64,000 bases of DNA from Oasisia sp. SBJ-2009. Lineage: Eukaryota; Annelida; Polychaeta; Sabellida; Siboglinidae. The position numbers and the translations under genes are program-made. Shown here in pieces: positions 59,926 through 64,000 of the stretch. Within the stretch, counting starts at the first letter, position 1. Each line of letters opens with the position of its first letter. The notes beneath the pieces are model-generated. The model saw nothing but the letters and a program-made list of their open reading frames with translations. It did no database searches and had not been told where the DNA came from. The stretch is from the NCBI GenBank assembly GCA_964017155.1, contig OZ024857.1, positions 39,741,141 through 39,805,140 of the forward strand, written 5' to 3'.

Positions 59926-60279
59926 CCCTGTTGTCGGAATGTTTTTAATATAACGTAGATGTAAACGAGTCTACCCGCCTGCCTGCTAGTCTGTGGATGA
60001 CATTTTGTCCGGTGACTCGTGGGTCAGTCTGACAAACATGAAACCGTCACGTGTGGAGCCATAATTTTACACTTCCTATAATTATCATGTATATATTTTA
60101 CTAACTGCTAGCTTGTAATGTATACATTTTGATGACTTTCGGATACTCGTAGCAAAACATATATACCGGTAATTCGTTCGGACCAATAATTATTATTGAC
60201 CTATCCATTGCGTGACTACCTACTGGTACCTATACCTACAGTCCACCGTTCACCACGGAGTGGGTCGTACGGTTTGTCA

Positions 60280-60735
60280 AGGTAACAAAAGTAGGTAGGC
60301 GACACACGGTGGTTTGTCTTGAATGCAAACATGGATATTTTGAAGATGGTTCGCCGTTCGATTGGTAGTCAGTGTAGTTATTGAAGGATATAATGTGATA
60401 TGAGCGAATTTCATGGAAAGCGTGACAAATGGCAGTAGTGTTTTGTAATCGCTGGAGTTGTTATAGCTGTGTTTTATTGAGGCCGTGAAGCAGTGAATTG
60501 CACGTGTCCAGTCTAGAAGTAATGAGCGCGTGAGTGAGTAGTTCCGCAACCGGCTGATTGATATGCTTTCAAATCATTATTATATTATTTTTAATTGATA
60601 CACATACAGCTTTGGCGATGTGTTTATCCATAAAAAGGTTCTCATCAACGATAACGCCGAGGCGTGACTTTGTCAGCAGGAGTGATCGTGGTGTCGCCCA
60701 GTCTGATCTGCGTGATGTTGACTTGATCTCTGTTT
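60280..60735 (-). pseudogene. Decayed CR1/L2-type LINE reverse-transcriptase fragment
   Basis: Minus-strand translation in shifting frames gives ITQIRLGDTTITPADKV, then GVIVDEN after a frameshift, then AELLTHALITSRLDTCNSLL and HGLNKTQL, a stop, and QLQRLQNTTA. This order is the conserved region downstream of the RT catalytic core in CR1/L2-like LINEs. At least two frame changes and one stop are present. Upstream RT and endonuclease are missing. Confidence 0.8.
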
Positions 60736-60741
60736 TTTTGG

Positions 60742-60798
60742 ATCAACCAACCAACCAACCAACCAATCAACCAATCAACCATATAATCAATCAATCAA
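60742..60798. repeat. (AACC)n / (AATC)n tetranucleotide tract
   Basis: Five or more CAAC tetramers pass into CAAT tetramers, next to the upstream end of the LINE fragment. Confidence 0.9.
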
Positions 60799-61294
60799 TG
60801 GTTTGTTTTGGGTGGCCAAACATTTTTTGAAATCAACCACGCATATCGGCTAAAATGGTGAAGTTGGTTGAGAAGACCAATGTAGTGGACCAGCCAACAT
60901 GTGATTTGAAACTTTTATTTGCATTAATTAATAGCATGAAACTATGGTAGATAGATCACTCATAGCATGTGGAAAGAGGTGTGGGTGGATGCCACCTTTA
61001 ATTTCAAATTTGAGGGTAATTTTCAAGGACAAGAAAGGTCAAAATATTTTATTTGGGGTTTTTACATTAGGGCCAAATTTGGACCACAATCAATATATCT
61101 AACTAAACAAATTATTTTCATTTTCATGTACTTGCACCAAACCAGTGTAATTGATAGGCAAACATTCAGGTTAAAGTATTATATAATAAAAGAACGTTTT
61201 TCTCTAAAAACGGTTTTTAATTTGAAATAGTTTTGAATACTTGGCCGTTTCGCTTTAATGTTCCCTTATGCAATATGTATGCAGCTGAACGATG

Positions 61295-62690
61295 TGTCTA
61301 GCAAACTATTTAGAGCAATGGGGGAATGACGTATCACATTCACATGCACACAAGTCTATTGGCCATCTGGATAACAGCTGTCCACCTCATCACATCCGCA
61401 GGCGTACGCGCTGTAGGGGTTCTTTTTGCAGCAATTTCAACGGGACATTCTGCACTTTGATTGCATCCGCAGATGACAAGCTCTAGACACGCATCTGGAG
61501 TATGAGGCACACTTGTCCAGACAGCTTTCAAGCAGTCTGACTCCAGTGTTCATGTAAATGTATCGGTGGGAGAAGGGAGAAACATGCTCCTAGTCTGCCT
61601 GCAGTTAGATCTCTGCCTGACAGTTGGCGCATGCAGTGTGAACTTCCAGAGCGCCTCTGGTTGGGGGTAACATCAATGATTCTATAGCTTCACAAAGAAG
61701 CTATAAGATCCTTGGTAACATCTCCAGACCAAGCTTTGCCTTATCGAAGAGTTGGAGCCTGGCATTTTCGACGGTTGGTTGTTTAGGTGTGCCACACAGG
61801 TGACACACACATTGTTCAACTGTTGCAATTCTCCATCATGACCAATGTATGGATGGTTCTGAGACGTTTTTCAGCAACGTTGAATCACAACCTGTGAGTG
61901 CGCTGAAGCCCAGCAGGTTATCCCACAATGTTTGTAAGTCTCTCAGACGGTACATGTATTGGCCTTATTCTCATTCAATGGAATGAATTTGCTCCGCATA
62001 TGTGGAAGAGGAACATTTCGGCCATCGATGACCTTGCGAATTGACTTCTTCTTCCTCGCTCGCGTGGACCTGGTCACTGCATTGATTGAATGTTGCACTG
62101 TATACCGGTCAAACACGATAGCAACTGTTGTTGTGTGTCTTCTGAAGTGATTGACACATTGAGCGCGAACAAGTCAGTGTAGTCGCCAAAGGTCGTGAAG
62201 GCTTCAGTGAGGCTTTCTAAGAGTTTCTTTTTTTTTCAAGGAGTTTCATGTCCGCAACATACACATATCTCCATCGCGCATAGTTTGTATGGTGATAGAT
62301 TGTGAGCAATAGCAGCATTACAGTAAATGCTTCTAGATGCAGAGTCCAGTTATCATCTCTCTCAGCTCCGATGAAGACCAGCAAAATCTTTACCATATCC
62401 AAATACGTCGACCATATCCTGAAATTTGGGTTGCCACAGTGCGTCTGCTAAACTGCGTCATGATATGTTGAACACGCTCACTCCTCGGAACATTTGACAG
62501 TTGTTCCTCTGCGTTGTAGAATGATTCTATTGTGTGATAGCCGCGTTTCTCCTGGAACAGTTTGGCCACAATGTTGTTTCCCAGCACGTGCAGGTAGACA
62601 CACGTAAAATGTGGACATGCAACTTTGGGGAGGCTGTAACTAAGGTGCCAATCAAATACAAATTGTATCTTCACCGTAACCAACTATTTG
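61295..62690 (-). pseudogene. Decayed copy of a multicopy, transposon-like gene with Cys-rich C-terminus
   Basis: Minus-strand pieces in order: SNVPRSERVQHIMTQFSRRT (about 62520-62450); LLVFIGAERDDNWTLHLEAF and NYARWRYVYVADMKLLE (about 62390-62230); VAIVFDRY, RKVIDGRNVPLP and LNENKAN (about 62130-61950); SDCLKAVWTSVPHTPDACLE and LVICGC (about 61540-61450). I recognise this series as a highly repeated protein family of marine invertebrates, ending in a CXC-like Cys cluster after LELVxCGC. Function is unknown and probably mobile-element related. Stops, frame changes and a large internal deletion break this copy. The 61340-61531 open frame alone is only its tail. Confidence 0.7.
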
Positions 62691-63126
62691 GTATTTTCTC
62701 TGGTTATTCATATGAGATGACAAGAAATAATGCCACATTGTGTGAATGCAACATACAATATCAGTAAAGCGTATGAATGTTCACTCCATAGTGATCTAGA
62801 ATATATTTTCTATCTTTTTTGATTGTCACTTACAGATGACAAAATATCTTTACCCAGTACACACAAGTCATATTATTTTAAAGATAATTAAGCAACCATA
62901 CAAATAAACCCAACTTGCATACACAATCGGTATGAACACATAGCTTAAAACATGCATCCTGCAGCTGTACAGTCTTAAAGGGATCTTCTGAGTTGTTGAT
63001 GCAGCTCCTACCGCTGTTAGGGAACGCAATTCAACAAGAACTCACATTAATATGCAGATCTCCACAGGAGTTCGTGACGTGAGATCGGCTATTACCCCAG
63101 GCAGCAACAGGCAAAATGTTAACATT

Positions 63127-64000
63127 TGCTGTTGTGATTGGGGAGTCCCCCTTACAGAGGATGTTACTTTTGTGATTGGCAAATCCCCCTTCAGAGGTTG
63201 TCACTACTGTGATTGATGTGTCCCACCTACAGAGGATGTCACTGTTGTGATTGATGTGTCCCACCTACAGAGGATGTCACTGTTGTGATTGGTGAGTCCC
63301 ACCTACAGAGGATGTCACTGTTGTGATTTGTGAGTCCCACCTACAGAGGATGTCACTGTTGTGATTGATGTGTCCCACCTACAGAGGATGTCACTGTTGT
63401 GATTGGTGAGTCCCACCTACAGAGGATGTCACTGTTGTGATTGATGTGTCCCACCTACAGAGGATGTCACTGTTGTGATTGGTGAGTCCCACTTAAGAGG
63501 ATGTCACTGTTGTGATTGGTGAGTCCCACCTACAGAGAATGTCAATGTTGTGATTGGTGAGTCCCACCTATAGAGAATGTCACTGTTGTGATTGGTGAGT
63601 CCCACCTACAGAGAATGTCACTGTTGTGATTGGTGAGTCCCATTTACAGAGGATGTCACTGTTGTGATTGGTGAGTCCCACTTACAGAGAATGTCACTGT
63701 TGTGATTGGTGAGTCCCACCTACAGAGGTTGTCACTGTTGTGATTGGTGAGTCCCACTTACAGAGGATGTCACTGTTGTGATTGGTGAGTCCCACCTACA
63801 GAGGTTGTCAGTATTGCGATTGGTGAGTCCCACTTACAGAGGATGTCACTGTTGTGATTGGTGAGTCCCACATACAGAGGATGTCACTGTTGTGATTGGT
63901 GAGTCCCACCTACAGAGGATGTCACTTGTGATTGGTGAGTCCCACCTACAGAGGATGTCACTGTTGTGATTGGTGAGTCCCACCTACAGAGGATGTCACT
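63127..64000. repeat. 38-bp minisatellite, about 23 copies, runs off the window
   Basis: Unit CACCTACAGAGGATGTCAC followed by TGTTGTGATTGGTGAGTCC. Copies near 63210-63480 tend to alternate between GATGTGTCC and GGTGAGTCC forms, a hint of a 76-bp higher-order unit. Left copies are degenerate. The right end is not in the window. Confidence 0.95.

Noticed and set aside
61340..61531. Small Cys-containing protein gene
   Set aside because: It is the tail of a larger decayed element whose upstream pieces lie in order to 62690 with stops and frame changes.
63127..64000. Array of tandem micro-exons
   Set aside because: The donor-to-acceptor distance is about 17 bases, far below any spliceable intron.

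Overview
This is a window of animal nuclear DNA, A+T rich outside exons. It has intron-split genes with GT-AG junctions, many microsatellites and minisatellites, and several decayed retroelements. The LINE and SINE families, and a (GAAT)n tract running into TTTATTTAAC, suggest a marine lophotrochozoan, most likely a mollusc. That assignment is inference; no mitochondrial or rRNA marker is present. There are no bacterial features.

Three genes are supported. (1) Plus strand, 23221-29769: a large proline-rich, low-complexity protein with an N-myristoylation consensus (MGNSSS). It has one 3.2 kb coding exon and a short last coding exon that I joined by splice phase (1090 aa). (2) Minus strand, 48220-40924: a complete farnesyl pyrophosphate synthase gene (FDPS). 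Eight core coding exons give 355 aa, and a small upstream exon would add 16 residues. Both aspartate-rich motifs are present. (3) Plus strand, 54846-58646: a 1266-aa protein with nine C2H2 or C2HC zinc-finger-like modules and a long Ser/Thr/Pro/Lys-rich tail.

Layout. 0-5 kb: mostly a broken RTE-like LINE. 5-23 kb: no recognisable gene, with microsatellites and a fragment of a second LINE near 19 kb. 23-30 kb: gene 1. 30-39 kb: probable 3' noncoding territory of gene 1 holding a compound GT/G/TGTGG tract, a 34-bp minisatellite with 22 copies, a tRNA-derived SINE nested in an older repeat, and a 59-bp-arm hairpin. 39.3 kb: facing poly(A) signals of gene 1 and FDPS. 40.9-50.7 kb: FDPS. 50.6-51.1 kb: a probable divergent promoter shared by FDPS and the zinc-finger gene. 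51-54.8 kb: probable first intron of the zinc-finger gene, with a duplicated minisatellite block. 54.8-59.9 kb: zinc-finger coding exon and 3' UTR. 60-63 kb: decayed LINE and another decayed multicopy element. 63.1 kb to the end: a 38-bp minisatellite running off the window.

The most unusual structure is in the FDPS intron before the exon that starts with the second aspartate-rich motif. A 31-bp minisatellite of about 19 units has, in each unit, a copy of that intron's own 3' splice-site junction. Use of any copy would lead to an early stop.
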